Source of the DNA: Silene latifolia
Taxonomy: Eukaryota > Streptophyta > Magnoliopsida > Caryophyllales > Caryophyllaceae
DNA length: 64,000 bases
Direction of reading: 5' to 3'
Assembly (NCBI RefSeq): GCF_048544455.1
Contig: NC_133530.1
Coordinates: 19,087,748-19,151,747, forward strand
In this document: piece after piece, positions 34,911 through 46,900 of the stretch
Layout: each line of letters begins with the position of its first letter
How positions within the stretch are numbered: position 1 is the first letter of the stretch
Notes under the pieces: model-generated
Seen by the model: only the letters and a program-made list of their open reading frames with translations
Told to the model about the DNA's origin: nothing
The model's database searches: none
Program-made: the position numbers and the translations under genes

Positions 34911-34943
34911 ATGAAAGGGACAAATTGAGTGAATAGGAGGGAG
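34911..34943 (-). repeat. Right terminal inverted repeat of mariner-like element
   Basis: Complement of the left end; the outer flank is TA at 34944-34945, completing the target duplication. Confidence 0.85.
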
Positions 34944-36574
34944 TATATTTTATTGTTATTTATGTGTGATTTTATTTCTGAAAAAGTATTGAATATTAAA
35001 TTTAAATAAGTGAAGGTAAACTTGACGTTAATTATAACTCATTCTTATTTCCAAAACCAAAAAACCAACTTATAATCAATCTATTTCGACATCCCATTAC
35101 TAGTCTAAAGAACATCATTTGCCCCCAATTCAACTTATTTCCCCACCAAATTCAACCGTATAACAATTCACGCCATTTACCTTAAATTCAATTTTATTCG
35201 ATTGAAGGTGTGTCCAAATACCATAAACACGGCTCAAAATACCATGGACACGTGTCGGACACGTGCCCAAATAAAAGATGAAAGTTAGACACGGCTTTAC
35301 AAGTGTCCGACACGTTTTGACGTGTGTCCGACGAGTGTCATTTCTTGATTAATGCGAGAGTACACCCTCTCAAATGGACAATCGCGTAATTATAACAAAT
35401 CAACACATGTAGAGTTCATAGGCCATGAATTTAATTTTTCCATTTAAATTATTATGTTTGAAAAAAGGTTATTCTTAACCGATATTAAACAAGTAGGCAA
35501 CAATAAAATAAATTTCGTTAATTATATACTATTAAACCCTGTTTTTTTAGAATTAATTTCAGTTTTTATAAGTTGAGTTCAGCAATTCAATTCAGTCCGT
35601 TTCAGTTATGTCCATTTAATTCAAGCCAATTTCATACAAAAGTACGGGACATTAATCCTTCAGCTTTAACAATTTATTTCAACACAAATTCTCATTATAG
35701 ACGGGAGATATCCGTCTATAGTTATAGACGAGCCAAATATCTACCCACTTCAAGCATAAAACAAGCAACAAATTGCATGATGAGCCCAAAAATATCACCA
35801 CTTTAATCATATTTGGCCCGTCTTTCACTTTAGACGGATATATCAGTCTTAAATGAGACTAATTGTTATTTCAATATTTATTTTTTGGGGTGTTCTCTCG
35901 GGTATCCCTGAACTTTTTCGTTTCCTAAGGTGTACTCCTTGTTTTTCGCACAAAAACTTTGACCGACAATAATTATCTGTTACGAGTTCAGAAAACAGTA
36001 ATTTTTTTTTCAAACCAATTATCTCGTCAAGGCCTAAGGCCTTGAATTTGAAAAAAAAAAATTCACCGCATTTTGAACTTGTACCCGGTAGTTATGGTTA
36101 GTCAAAGTTTTTTTAACGAATAAACTCTGACCGACCAAAATTCCCGATTACGAGTTGAGACATCGGTGAATTTTTTTTCAAATAGAAGACTTCTCAAAAA
36201 CGGTCAATTTAGGAAAAAAAATTATCGTACTTTGAACTTGTAGCCAAGACTTATTGACCGTCAAATTTTTTTTTGAAAAAAAAGAGGTACATTTTAGAAA
36301 ATGAAAAAGTTAAGGGGTAGTAGAAAATATGCATTATTTTTTAAAAAGAAAAGAAAAACCGGAGCAACCTCACACTAGAAGCACAAATAGGATTATACAT
36401 CCTGTTGTACAGAAGCATTGTACATCAGGCCCATATAATATATAATTAACAATCTATAGCCCATTAAAAAAAATTTAAAAATTTTACTTCAACAACTAAA
36501 ACTTAACGTAGTGTAGTTCTCTCTTTAGCAAAAGTACTCCTTTCCTCCAAATTTGATCTTATATAATATTTCAA
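34944..36574. other. Intergenic, one MITE and GACACG-rich repeat
   Basis: Right flank of the mariner insertion. From about 35210 to 35345 there are repeated GTGTCCGACACG/GGACACGTGTC palindromic words, with related words also left of the mariner element at 17835-17860, so the mariner element probably landed in an older repeat. No gene seen. Confidence 0.5.
35690..35858. mobile_element. MITE of 169 bp with long inverted ends
   Basis: Starts TCTCATTATAGACGGGAGA and ends with the approximate complement (AGACGGATAT..TTAAATGAGA). Inner parts of both ends contain GACGGGCCAAAT-like sequence. Ends share TCTCAATT/GACGG architecture with the MITE at 49439-57839, suggesting one superfamily. Confidence 0.6.
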
Positions 36575-39500
36575 CTAGTTTTGAAACCCGTGAAAAATCA
36601 CGGGTCCTATACAAATTTCCTTTTTTTATTAATACTACTTGTATAAAATATATTTTGATTTGAAAACATTGCAGACGATAAAATAGGATGTAAATTATGA
36701 GATTGAAAATGATAACACGGTAATATAAACAATAATAATAATATGAGATTAGTGGGGAATAGAGGCATTGTATTTGTTGTTAAAATGTAAGTCTTTGTAA
36801 AAGACACAAAAAAAATCTAATCATGAGTAACTCTTCTTCTCCTCTATTAACAACATAGTAAATTAATGGGATTTAGTCATTTAATAGAGAGTTTTTTTTT
36901 GAATGTATATGTTGAACGGATGACGTTGCTCATTGCTCTGATGATTCATTATTTATGCTAACTCGTAAATTCAGTAATGATTTGCATTCTCAATTCATTA
37001 TACTCAAATTAAATAGTCTAATTACATGTATATAGACATAAGTTGTTTATATAGAAATCAATGATTAATACTTATACATGGGTTATGTATTATGTAACTT
37101 CAAGATATTGATGCTCCGAAGATTGAGGAGTTTCTTAACCGCCAATTTACCAAAAGCGGTCAAGTTTTTGTCCTTCAATAGCTAAAAGAAAAATAGCCTA
37201 ACAAAGTGAATGAAGTAAGACTAATATAGTAATTGAGTACATTGAATACATGTCTCTCCATTTCAAATTTAATTATCATTTGATGGTTTTTTTTTTCTCT
37301 TGTAAGAATTATCCGTCAATATTGTGTCGATACTATCACTACAACTAAAAGGCCAAGAATAACTAATAGGCTAAAAACCTTAGCAAAATTATTGGAACAA
37401 AAATAGATAGGTTAATATCAATTAAAATGGTCAACGACATAAAAATACGTCCTCATAATGGTGATTACTCCATTCAAGACCTTCAGATTTGATCATCCAT
37501 ATGAACACATCCTCCAACATCAACTATCATGTTAACTGATATTGAACTAATATCTGAAATAAAAAAATTGATAATTCTTAAATTGTGTTCTGTACTCACC
37601 GATTGTCATGTATTAATAATTAAAATAGGAAAATCTCCAAAAAAAAAAAAGAAATTCCAAGAAAAAAAATGAGAAACATCATGCTACCTCTTAAAAAATC
37701 CACATATTTGTCGATTGTCATTTGCACGTATTGATCTCCAAGCATGTCATGCTCCTGAAAATTCAATCAATTGTACAAATTAGTATTATGCCAAAATCAA
37801 TTGTACATGAAATACAAAATTGCATAAGATATACCGAGTATATGTAAAATATTATCAAATGAGTTTTGTATTAATAATTAAAATAGGAAAATCTCCCCCA
37901 AAAAAAAAATAGAAACATCATCCTCTTAAAAAATCCACATACCTATCGATTGTCATTTGCACGTATTGATCTCCAAGTATATCATGGTCCTGAAAATTCA
38001 ATCAATTGTACAAATTAGTATTATGCCAAAATCAATTGTACATGAAATACAAAATTGCATAAGATATACCGAGTATATTTAAAATATTATCAAATGAGTT
38101 TGACCAATATAGTAAAATCTTATAATTGAAAAGAGAACATGAGAAAAACTAATGAGTTGTAGGTTGATAAAAAAACTATAATAAAAATGCTTGTCTATTG
38201 TTGTGCTAATGGAATAAACATTATCATATCAAGAAAAAAAAAAGTAGCAATTAAGAAGTCATAATATTATCAAAAGTTTTAAGGTAAACTAAAAATATGA
38301 ATCATTATAAAGAAACTTGAGAAATGAGTTATGGAGAAAGAAGATGAAAAGTATGGTTAAATGCTTGTGGTGAATTGAATAAAGTATTGAAGTGGAAGAA
38401 GATAAAAAGTTTATTGTCTTATTTAATTTCTAATATTGTAATTGTAAGAATAAATATTAGGGGACATAAAAGAAAATAATTATGATGATGAGACTTGTAA
38501 TATGACTTCTTGAAATCATGTGGTTATATCACACGTCATTTAAAAATGTACTCAATGTTAGCCTTTTTATACTATTTATTATATATATTTTAAAGAAATA
38601 AATAAATGTATACTTTAATTTTATGAGCTGTGTTAATATGAAAAAATTTAACCGATTCACTAACATCTATGTTCTCTTCCAAAAGTTTCAATTAAAATGT
38701 GAAATATAATTGTAAATTATGAAACTTTTATGTGAATTTTGGTAAGTTACATCTTTTTTTGGTTTTTTTAGCTCATCAAATCTTTAATATATACATTTAA
38801 TTTAAGAATATTAATGATGTCTTTTGATTTTCTTTATTTTTATGTTACACAATATGTAATGACATTTTTGTAAGGACTTTTAGTAATCATTCATTTTTTA
38901 TAAGAATTAGATCAAATAACCAATAATCTAATAATAATTAATAAATAATTAAATAATCAATAAAAATTAATAGAAATTAATGGGGTATAAAATATTAAAT
39001 GCTAATGCCATGTGAAATTAAATTAAATGCTTTAATCTAACCTTTTAACTATATTGTATAGATTTACTTACGTATTTACAGAATTTGTTTGTAAATTACT
39101 TAAATTAAATAAATATTTTCTTTTTCATATATTTTATATTTTCCAAAACCTTATCCATTACGTGAAATAATTTCATGAACTAAATACACAATATTACTAC
39201 CCTTTTAAAATTCTATTATTAGTGTTCAATTTCACTTAAGTATTTACAGAATTTGTTTGTAAATAACTTAAATTAATTAAATATTCTCTTTTTCATATAT
39301 TTTATATTTTCCTAAAAAAATATTTTATATGATCTTTAATACTCATTTGTCGATTAAGTAGTTATGTAAAACATCTTCTATATACAACAAAGTTATAGTG
39401 GCGACAATAGTGAATTAATGTCTTTAAAAAAAGTAGTGAATTAGTTTCTTATGTATTCAATTTTTTTTTTAATTTCGAATACATATAATACTACTCCATA

Positions 39501-39767
39501 TGAAATATCTTGAAATTATTAACCTATAATTAATGCGTGTTTTTTATTGTTGTTTTTTTAGTTAATTAAATTTAAAGCTAATGGAATATGGATGGATTTT
39601 TAAAGGGAATAAGTATTTTAAATTAATGCAATATAATAATAAATTGGATAATCCATATTATATTAGTTTGCCAAGTCACATTGTTATTGTGTACGTGGCT
39701 TTTTTTCATCCTATTTGGCATTATCTACGTGACATTTTTAGGCTAGCCTTTTAATAATATTTATAGA
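36575..39767 (-). mobile_element. Non-autonomous Helitron, 3.2 kb
   Basis: In minus-strand sense it begins TCTATAAATATTATTAAAAG (39767 leftwards) and ends CTAG at 36578-36575. An 8-bp stem hairpin (ACCCGTGA/TCACGGGT, 36586-36605) lies 7 bases before that CTAG. The bases outside are A on the 5' side and T on the 3' side, the AT target of Helitrons. There is no Rep/helicase gene. The interior is AT-rich with one tandem duplication (37611-38103). Confidence 0.78.
37611..38103. repeat. Tandem duplication, about 258 and 235 bp
   Basis: Both copies start TATTAATAATTAAAATAGGA and contain GATTGTCATTTGCACGTATT and CCAAAATCAATTGTACATGA. They differ mainly in length of A-runs. Lies inside the Helitron. 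Confidence 0.9.
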
Positions 39768-40822
39768 TGTCTATAAACTCATAAATAGTACGCACATGAA
39801 TAATATGAGTTATTATTATATACAAAAAACACGAGCTTAAAAATTCAAGTTAAAAAGAATACGAGCTATTATGAGAAGAATACGAGCTACTTTGAAAAGA
39901 ACACGGGCTTGAACTAAATTGTAATGTATGGAAAAGCTACGAGTTATTAAGAAAAGAGCATGAGTTATTATAAAAAGAATTCGAGTTAAATTTTATGTAA
40001 TGTGCTTTCAAAAAAACACGACCAAATAATGTTTCAGATGTTATCGTATTTCATAACTAAATGTCTATGAACTCATAAATTGTACGCACATGAAGAATAC
40101 GAGCTATTTTTTTAAAAAAAATGAGCTAATAAGAATACGAGCTATTATGAGAAGAATGTGAGTTATTATAAAAAGAACACGAGTTTGAACTAAATTGTAA
40201 TGTATGAAAAGAATACGAGTTATTAAGAAAAGAATATGAGTTATTATGAAAAGAATTCGAGCTTAAATTTATAGGAAATATAGTTTAAAAAAAACACGAG
40301 CTAATTCAAACAGATTTGTAAGATGAGATTCCATTATTTATATAATCTAAATCCCGATAAAAACTCTATTGATTATTTCATGCTCCTTCAAAGTTTTTTT
40401 TTTCCATTGATGATGATACCTTTTGATGTTTCATCTGCCCTCTCACCGTGATGGTAAAATTCAATTAAATTCATATTGATTCTGATTGAAGAATGAGAGA
40501 TATAATAGTTGTTAAAATAATTTAAAAGAAGAAGATTAATTAACTACATAATGGAGGAAGATGGAGATCAAAATATAGAAGCAGTTAGAGAGAGAAGAGG
40601 AGTTGAATTGAATTACGTAGTCTAAGATTAAAATAACCTTGAATATATACATCCAGTTGTATAGTCCATAAACTGCACTAAAAGCTACCACAAGGGGTTC
40701 ATTTTTATTTCCCCTTCTCCAAGCTTCCTTCTACTTCCTTCAACTTCAAACACAAACATACGCACACATACTCGGTAGTCGGTACACACAATCTCTTCAC
40801 TCTCATCAATCCACACACTCCA
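39768..40822. other. AT-rich spacer with GAATACGAGTTATT-type repeats; ClpB promoter side
   Basis: Between about 39780 and 40310 short words of the form AAGAATACGAGCTATT and AAGAACACGAGTTTGAAC recur in two similar blocks about 290 bp apart. From about 40680 the sequence becomes CT-rich, as expected near a plant transcription start. No clear TATA box can be picked with confidence. Confidence 0.5.
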
Positions 40823-40937
40823 CCCTAAAAGCCGTTTCACTAGTGGTTAAGACGGAGATATCGTCTCGGGTTTAAATCCTCTTCCCCGATATGTCCTACT
40901 GGCATTGTGCCTCATTTGATAAAAAACAAACTAATTA
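40823..40937 (+). mobile_element. tRNA-derived SINE directly before the ClpB start codon
   Basis: The 115-bp insert is flanked by ACACACTCCA at 40813-40822 and 40938-40947. It has a Pol III box-A-like TAGTGGTTAAG (40841) and box-B-like GGGTTTAAATCC (40868), and ends in an A-rich tail. The right target duplication touches the ATG at 40948. It is therefore in the 5' UTR. Confidence 0.68.
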
Positions 40938-40947
40938 ACACACTCCA

Positions 40948-43900
40948 ATGGCCATCGCACGTGCCGCCACAGCAACCACCAGACGACTCACACGATCAGC
41001 CTACGCCGCCTTCACTACCACCGTCAGATCTTTCTCTTCCTCCACCACCGCACCTTCTTTCTCCTCCCCCGCGGTAGGCCGGACCCCTAATGGGCCTTTA
41101 TATATGCCCAATGCGTCCGCTTCCGTCAATGGTGTTGGGCTGGGCCTATGGCCGGCGTCCTCGTTGATGAGCCGCCGGTTTTTCTCCGCTCACTCCGCCA
41201 CTCCCAGTTCCGGCCCGGTTCGTTATATCTCTTTCGTCTCAATTATTTGTTTATCTTTTCCGTCTCAATTATTTGTTTATCTGCTATATTTGGTTACTCG
41301 ACCCGAAAATAAAAGGTAAAGAAATGATTAAGACGGAGGGAGTATTTTTGAGCGGTATTTTAAGCAAATGTAAACAATTGATCGAAAATTCTAAGGGGCG
41401 GACTAGTACGCTAACGAGGGTTTTTTAGAATGAAGGAAGACGAAGTTGTTAACTATGTATGCTGTCCGACTTGTTTTCTGCCCTCTGTTCAAATTCCGGG
41501 AGGAGAATTGGGAAGAAAATAATACTCTTTGTGTCCCGGTCATTTGTTGTCCTTTTTCATTTTAGTGGGCTTATTCAATTATTGTCCTTTCTATTTTAGG
41601 AATGTATTTGATGAGCAATTTGATCATTCTCACTCAATTTGGTCCATTTGTCATCTAATAATTGGCTTCCTCCTCTTTTATTGGTCTTTGTGTCAAAACC
41701 AACGAACAACAATTGAGCGGGACGGAAGGAGCAAGGAGGAGGAGTATTTTGCTCAGTACATAGGGAAGTAAGTATAGTCGATGGCTGAAGTATTACAAGT
41801 TGAATTGAGCTAGTTGTGAAATGATCATGATATTCTTTTATGTTGACATATACCTTCCGCATAATAAGTAATACAGCAGCCTGATTCTGTAGTATGCATA
41901 ATAAGTAATACAGCAGCCTGATTCTGTAGTATGAACCTGTAAAGTTGACAGTTTTTGTAGTTTGTGTTGAATTATGTTTGGATTCGAGTGCTCTATATCG
42001 GCATTACGCTGATATGCAATCTTATGTAGTACTAGTAGGACTGCATTTTTTAAAGGGATTTATGCTCGTCTTAACTTGAACTTAGGTGGTAATCTATTAG
42101 GGAGAAGGTAGTAACCTGTTGTTTGGTATGTTTGTTTCGATGATGAAGCTCTTGGTGCAAATGAAGAAGATTGGTAGCGTTTTAGAAAGAAAAACAATTC
42201 CGTTAAGTCATCGACCTTTTGTATGTGAAATGGTTGAGCTTCCTTTTAAGATAAGTTTAGTCAATGATGGCTGAGTGTTACAAAATGAGGTATGTTATAC
42301 TAGATTTTTGGGTGCTTAATGTGGTTAAACACTTGCAATATTCGACCATGTGGGATTTCAGTGTATAGACTTGTTTTCTTGAGGGTTGTGCTAGTGTAGT
42401 CAAGCAATTGACCAAACAATACGGGAGATGTATTTATGTGGTGGTTGCATTTTGTTGAATAGATCTTAGTATTCTTTATGTTTTTGATGCTTGAGTGCGT
42501 TCCTAAAACTAATTTAAAGCAGGAGAGCAATGATGGTATACTTTCAGGTGAGTCCATATTTGTTTGCCATGAGAGTTCTTATAATTGGGCTAGTGCTTGC
42601 GGAAAGTGAATTATTTCGTAAGTGTGTACAAAATATTTTGAACGAGGTCCCCAGTACTTTGCAATTTTGTAGGGTATACGCCTAATAGCTAGGGGTTTGT
42701 TTGGATTTGGGGTAAGTGGGTAACTATTATACGAACCTATGAGGTAATAGAGGAAACATACCAATAAAGTGGGAGGTGTGGCGGTGGTGGTGGCTAGAGG
42801 AAGGAAATATCTTACTCGTATCAGTTGCCCTCATTTGGGAGTAATATATCGATAATTTCCCTCATGACCCCCTCAGCCATTCTTCACTACTCTTATCATT
42901 TTGTTCAATAATTTCCAAGTTTGAAGATTGATGAAAATGTTTGTTTGTGCTTCTTGTAATTTCTTTCAAATGTTTATTTCTGCCAGATTAACCAAACAGA
43001 ATATACTGAAATGGCATTTGAGGGTATTGTCGGGGCTGTAGAAGCTGCCCGGGAGAGCAAACAGCAAATTGTAGAAACTGAACACCTGATGAAGGCCCTT
43101 TTGGAGCAGAAGGATGGTTTAGCTCGAAGAATCTTAACACAGGCTGGACTTGACAATTCATCAGTTTTGCAAGCTGTAGATGATTTTATTTCAAAGCAGC
43201 CCAAGGTATGATACAACTGCTCCAGAAAAAATGATATTATTGTAGACTTATGGTCAGTAAGAACACAATGTTGCCCTGGCCTGAAGGACAACTCGTATAT
43301 GGCGAAATGTAAGGAGTCAGAAGTATGCAGCCTGACCTTGACACAGAGGCTGATTGAGAACCTAACTAAAATTATGTTGAAAATTGCATCAAACAACACT
43401 TATTTCATGTGAAAAGGAAGCACAGTACGTATGAGCTATGTTGCTTACACTCAGTGGATAGGATTTTATACCCAGGAGCATGGTGGTCCACCGGTTTTCT
43501 CTTATGTCCAGGAGTGATGCTATCTGGCTTCTTTGTTTTTATGTACTATCACTATAATTATTGCTCCCATGATTGAGAGAACAAGGTTACTTTCGGTATT
43601 GCAGGTAAGTGACACTAGTGGACCTGTCCTTGGCTCAAACTTCAGCTCTCTAATAGAAAGAGCTCGGAAGCACAAAAAGGAAATGCGAGATGATTTTTTG
43701 TCAGTGGAGCACTTGGTGTTGGCATCGCATTCAGATCCAAGGTTTGGCGGACAGCTGTTCCAAAAATTCAACCTTACTGAGAAGGATCTCAAGGATGCCA
43801 TTCAAGCTGTTCGTGGAAGCCAGAGAGTAACAGATCAGAGTAAGTTTTTCTATTATACTGTATTCCCATTCTTTAAATCAAAATTTGCGTGTATTTTGGC

Positions 43901-46900
43901 TATTCAACGCCTTGTTCACAGGACAGGCTTATGTGTCATACTCCTCTTTCAAGTGCTAGGCGATTCCCTGTGGAATCTTGATGGCTGAAATGTAATTGCT
44001 GTATGCATGTTTTATATTTGTTGGATCCAGTGGTTTCAAATTTTTCATAACTTTTCGATGACTTAGAATGACATGTTTTAGGTATGTCTTGGACTCTTGG
44101 CTATTGCTTAAATTTCTTGTTTCTGTGATCTTCGTCGGCACTAATAGGGCCATTTTTTGCATGAGTTAAGAGAAGTAACTGGCTGTCTTAATTGTCTCTT
44201 TCTTGCTTAATAGACCCGGAAGGGAAATATCAAGCTCTGGAGAAGTATGGAAGTGACCTAACTGAGTTAGCTAGACGTGGTAAACTTGATCCTGTTATTG
44301 GGAGAGATGATGAAATACGACGTTGCATTCAAATTTTGTCAAGAAGAACCAAGAACAATCCTGTTATTATTGGCGAGCCCGGAGTTGGCAAAACAGCTAT
44401 TGCTGAAGGGTAAGGTCACTGAGACTTGGTTATATGGACTACTATGCATCATGTAGTCTTTTTGCTTGGTAAATTATCTGAGATTCTTCGGAAGACTAAT
44501 TCTAGTTCCATTTCAGTGACCTGTTTCCCAGTCCTTTGTGCTACTTTCTATACAGATTGATTAAATGAAAAATTTTAGATCGTGTTGAGAGTATATTATC
44601 ATTTTTTGACACTTCATGGCCTGATAACCATGTCATCTGAGTATTTATCCTTCTGTTCTGATCTTTGTCTATAGCAGGATGAACGTCTGCTAATCTGACA
44701 CGGTTAGATGAGTTAATGGTCTGTAACTGAGGCTCTGTGTGATATTAATAGCTAGTTGCTCTTAGACTTTCGAGTACGCTAGTTAATTAATTTTCTCGTT
44801 GTGACACTATTTTCGTTGATGGTTGGATATATATGGATGCATTTGTCTGTACCCTTTCTAGCAACTGGTGATTTGATGTTACTTCTGGTTTGCAGGTTAG
44901 CACAACGTATTATTCGTGGGGATGTCCCTGAGCCCTTGATGAATCGAAAGGTGTGTTTCTACTGCACTTTCACAAGTAACATTAGTGTCTGCTTTACTTA
45001 GGCTTGCCCTTGAAGTTCTTAATTGTACTGTTTTGTTAATTCGTTTACTCTATACTTTTTGGGATGTTAATGGTTATTTTTGTCAATTTGAGTTCAGTTA
45101 ATTTCTTTGGACATGGGCGCGCTACTGGCTGGGGCTAAATTTCGTGGTGATTTTGAGGAAAGGCTTAAAGCTGTACTTAAAGAAGTCAGTGCTTCTAATG
45201 GGCAAATCATTCTGTTTATAGATGAGATTCATACTGTTGTGGGAGCAGGTTTGTTTCTAGCTTGGTAGCATTATGTTTAAGGCGTTTAATTTTGATACTT
45301 TTCAAATAAAATCTGCATTTGTTATGTGTCCACATTTATTTTTTTAATAAGTTTCCTCTATCGATTTGCATTTCTGTTTTGATCCTGTTTGGAGGAGCCG
45401 CGAAATACACTGAATTTCACCATGTCTAAATTAGTGGGTTGATGGGTATTTGGTATTCGGGTAGAGGGTTTTAATGTTAAATGTGTTCCTCTACATAGAT
45501 TGAACAGTAAAACTGTATTTTTGATTATATTGCCTCTTCATATCAATACGAAGATCGGATTTATAATGGTTTCTGTGAGAATAATATATATTTTGGAGAT
45601 TCAAATCCCCTGCCTAGAATGCCTTGTGCACAAGATACTCTTGCGTGTTTTTGGTCGAGTGCCAATGTATACTTCTCTTTCTAGCAGTAGATGGGAAATT
45701 CCATGTGGAATCTTGATAGCTGAAAATAAATTGCTGTGTGCAGGTTTCAATGTTTTTTTCCAACTTCTGATGACTAAGAATGACATGGTTTCAAACTTGG
45801 GCTTCCCAAACGTTCTGGTTTCAATTTTGTAGTTGTTACATTATATATTTGGAGCCATATCTTGCCTTTTTTTTTATAAGATTTTGTATGATAGTTTGAG
45901 CGTGTATTTATCCATCTCTCAGTCTGATCCCATTTAGGGTGTCTATTTGTCTATGTCCCTCACCCAATGTGTCGTTTTGTAGATGGGCGCCATCTCTATA
46001 ATATCTTTTGTACATGGGCATCACTCCCTTGGTGTTCCTAAATTAATACTATATCTTATTATGTAAAATACACCTTATTATGTAGAACTTATCTGCAGGA
46101 GCTACTGGCGGTGCAATGGATGCTGGTAACTTGTTGAAGCCAATGCTTGGTAGGGGAGAGCTCCGTTGTATAGGAGCAACTACTTTAAATGAGTACAGGA
46201 AATACATAGAAAAGGATCCTGCTCTTGAACGTAGGTTTCAGCAAGTGTTTTGTGGCCAGCCTTCTGTGGAGGACACAGTTTCAATTCTCCGTGGGTTACG
46301 TGAGCGCTATGAACTGCATCATGGTGTTAAGATATCTGACGGTGCTCTTGTCTCTGCTGCTGTGCTTTCAGATCGTTACATAACCGAGAGGTTCTTACCC
46401 GATAAAGGTTCATTTTATTCTGTGCCTATGCTGATCTCCAACAATGTTCTAACGCATAACTTTTTTAGTCTCATGTAAGAGAGTTTTGCATATATAAGTA
46501 GTGAGAAATATGATATAAGGTTTAAAGAGAGTGCAATCAATGGGGTAATAAGCCCCGCTTAAAGGAGCGGTTTCAGAAAAAAAAAAAAAAAAAAAAAGAT
46601 ACTTGCTTAAATCGTCTTATTAAAAAACTTTTTAGGTTATGTTCAGCTTTATCTCAATTTATTTCTGGTACGTGGCAGCCATTGATCTTGTTGATGAAGC
46701 TGCTGCAAAGTTGAAGATGGAGATCACTTCTAAGCCTACAGAGCTAGATGAGGTTGATAGAGCAGTGTTAAAGTTAGAGATGGAGAAACTCTCTCTGAAA
46801 AACGACACTGACAAAGCATCTAAAGAGCGGCTCCACAAGTTGGAAAGTGATCTAAATTCGTTCAAGGAGAAACAGAAAGAGCTGAATGACCAATGGGAAA

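Larger units (their letters stand above)
17906..34943 (-). mobile_element. Mariner-like element, interrupted by a MULE
   Basis: The ends are near-perfect inverted repeats. The left starts CTCCCTCTTATTCACTCA and the right, on the opposite strand, CTCCCTCCTATTCACTCA. Both are flanked by TA, the mariner target duplication. Removing the MULE (13425 bp) and its duplication leaves about 3.6 kb, a normal length for an autonomous plant mariner-like element. Inside are a decayed transposase on the minus strand (19465-20748) and an unrelated 163-aa open frame on the plus strand (18378-18869), pointing toward each other. Confidence 0.85.

Noticed and set aside
40841..40879. tRNA gene
   Set aside because: Box-A-like and box-B-like words are present, but the sequence does not fold as a cloverleaf and is flanked by target duplications; a SINE explains it better.
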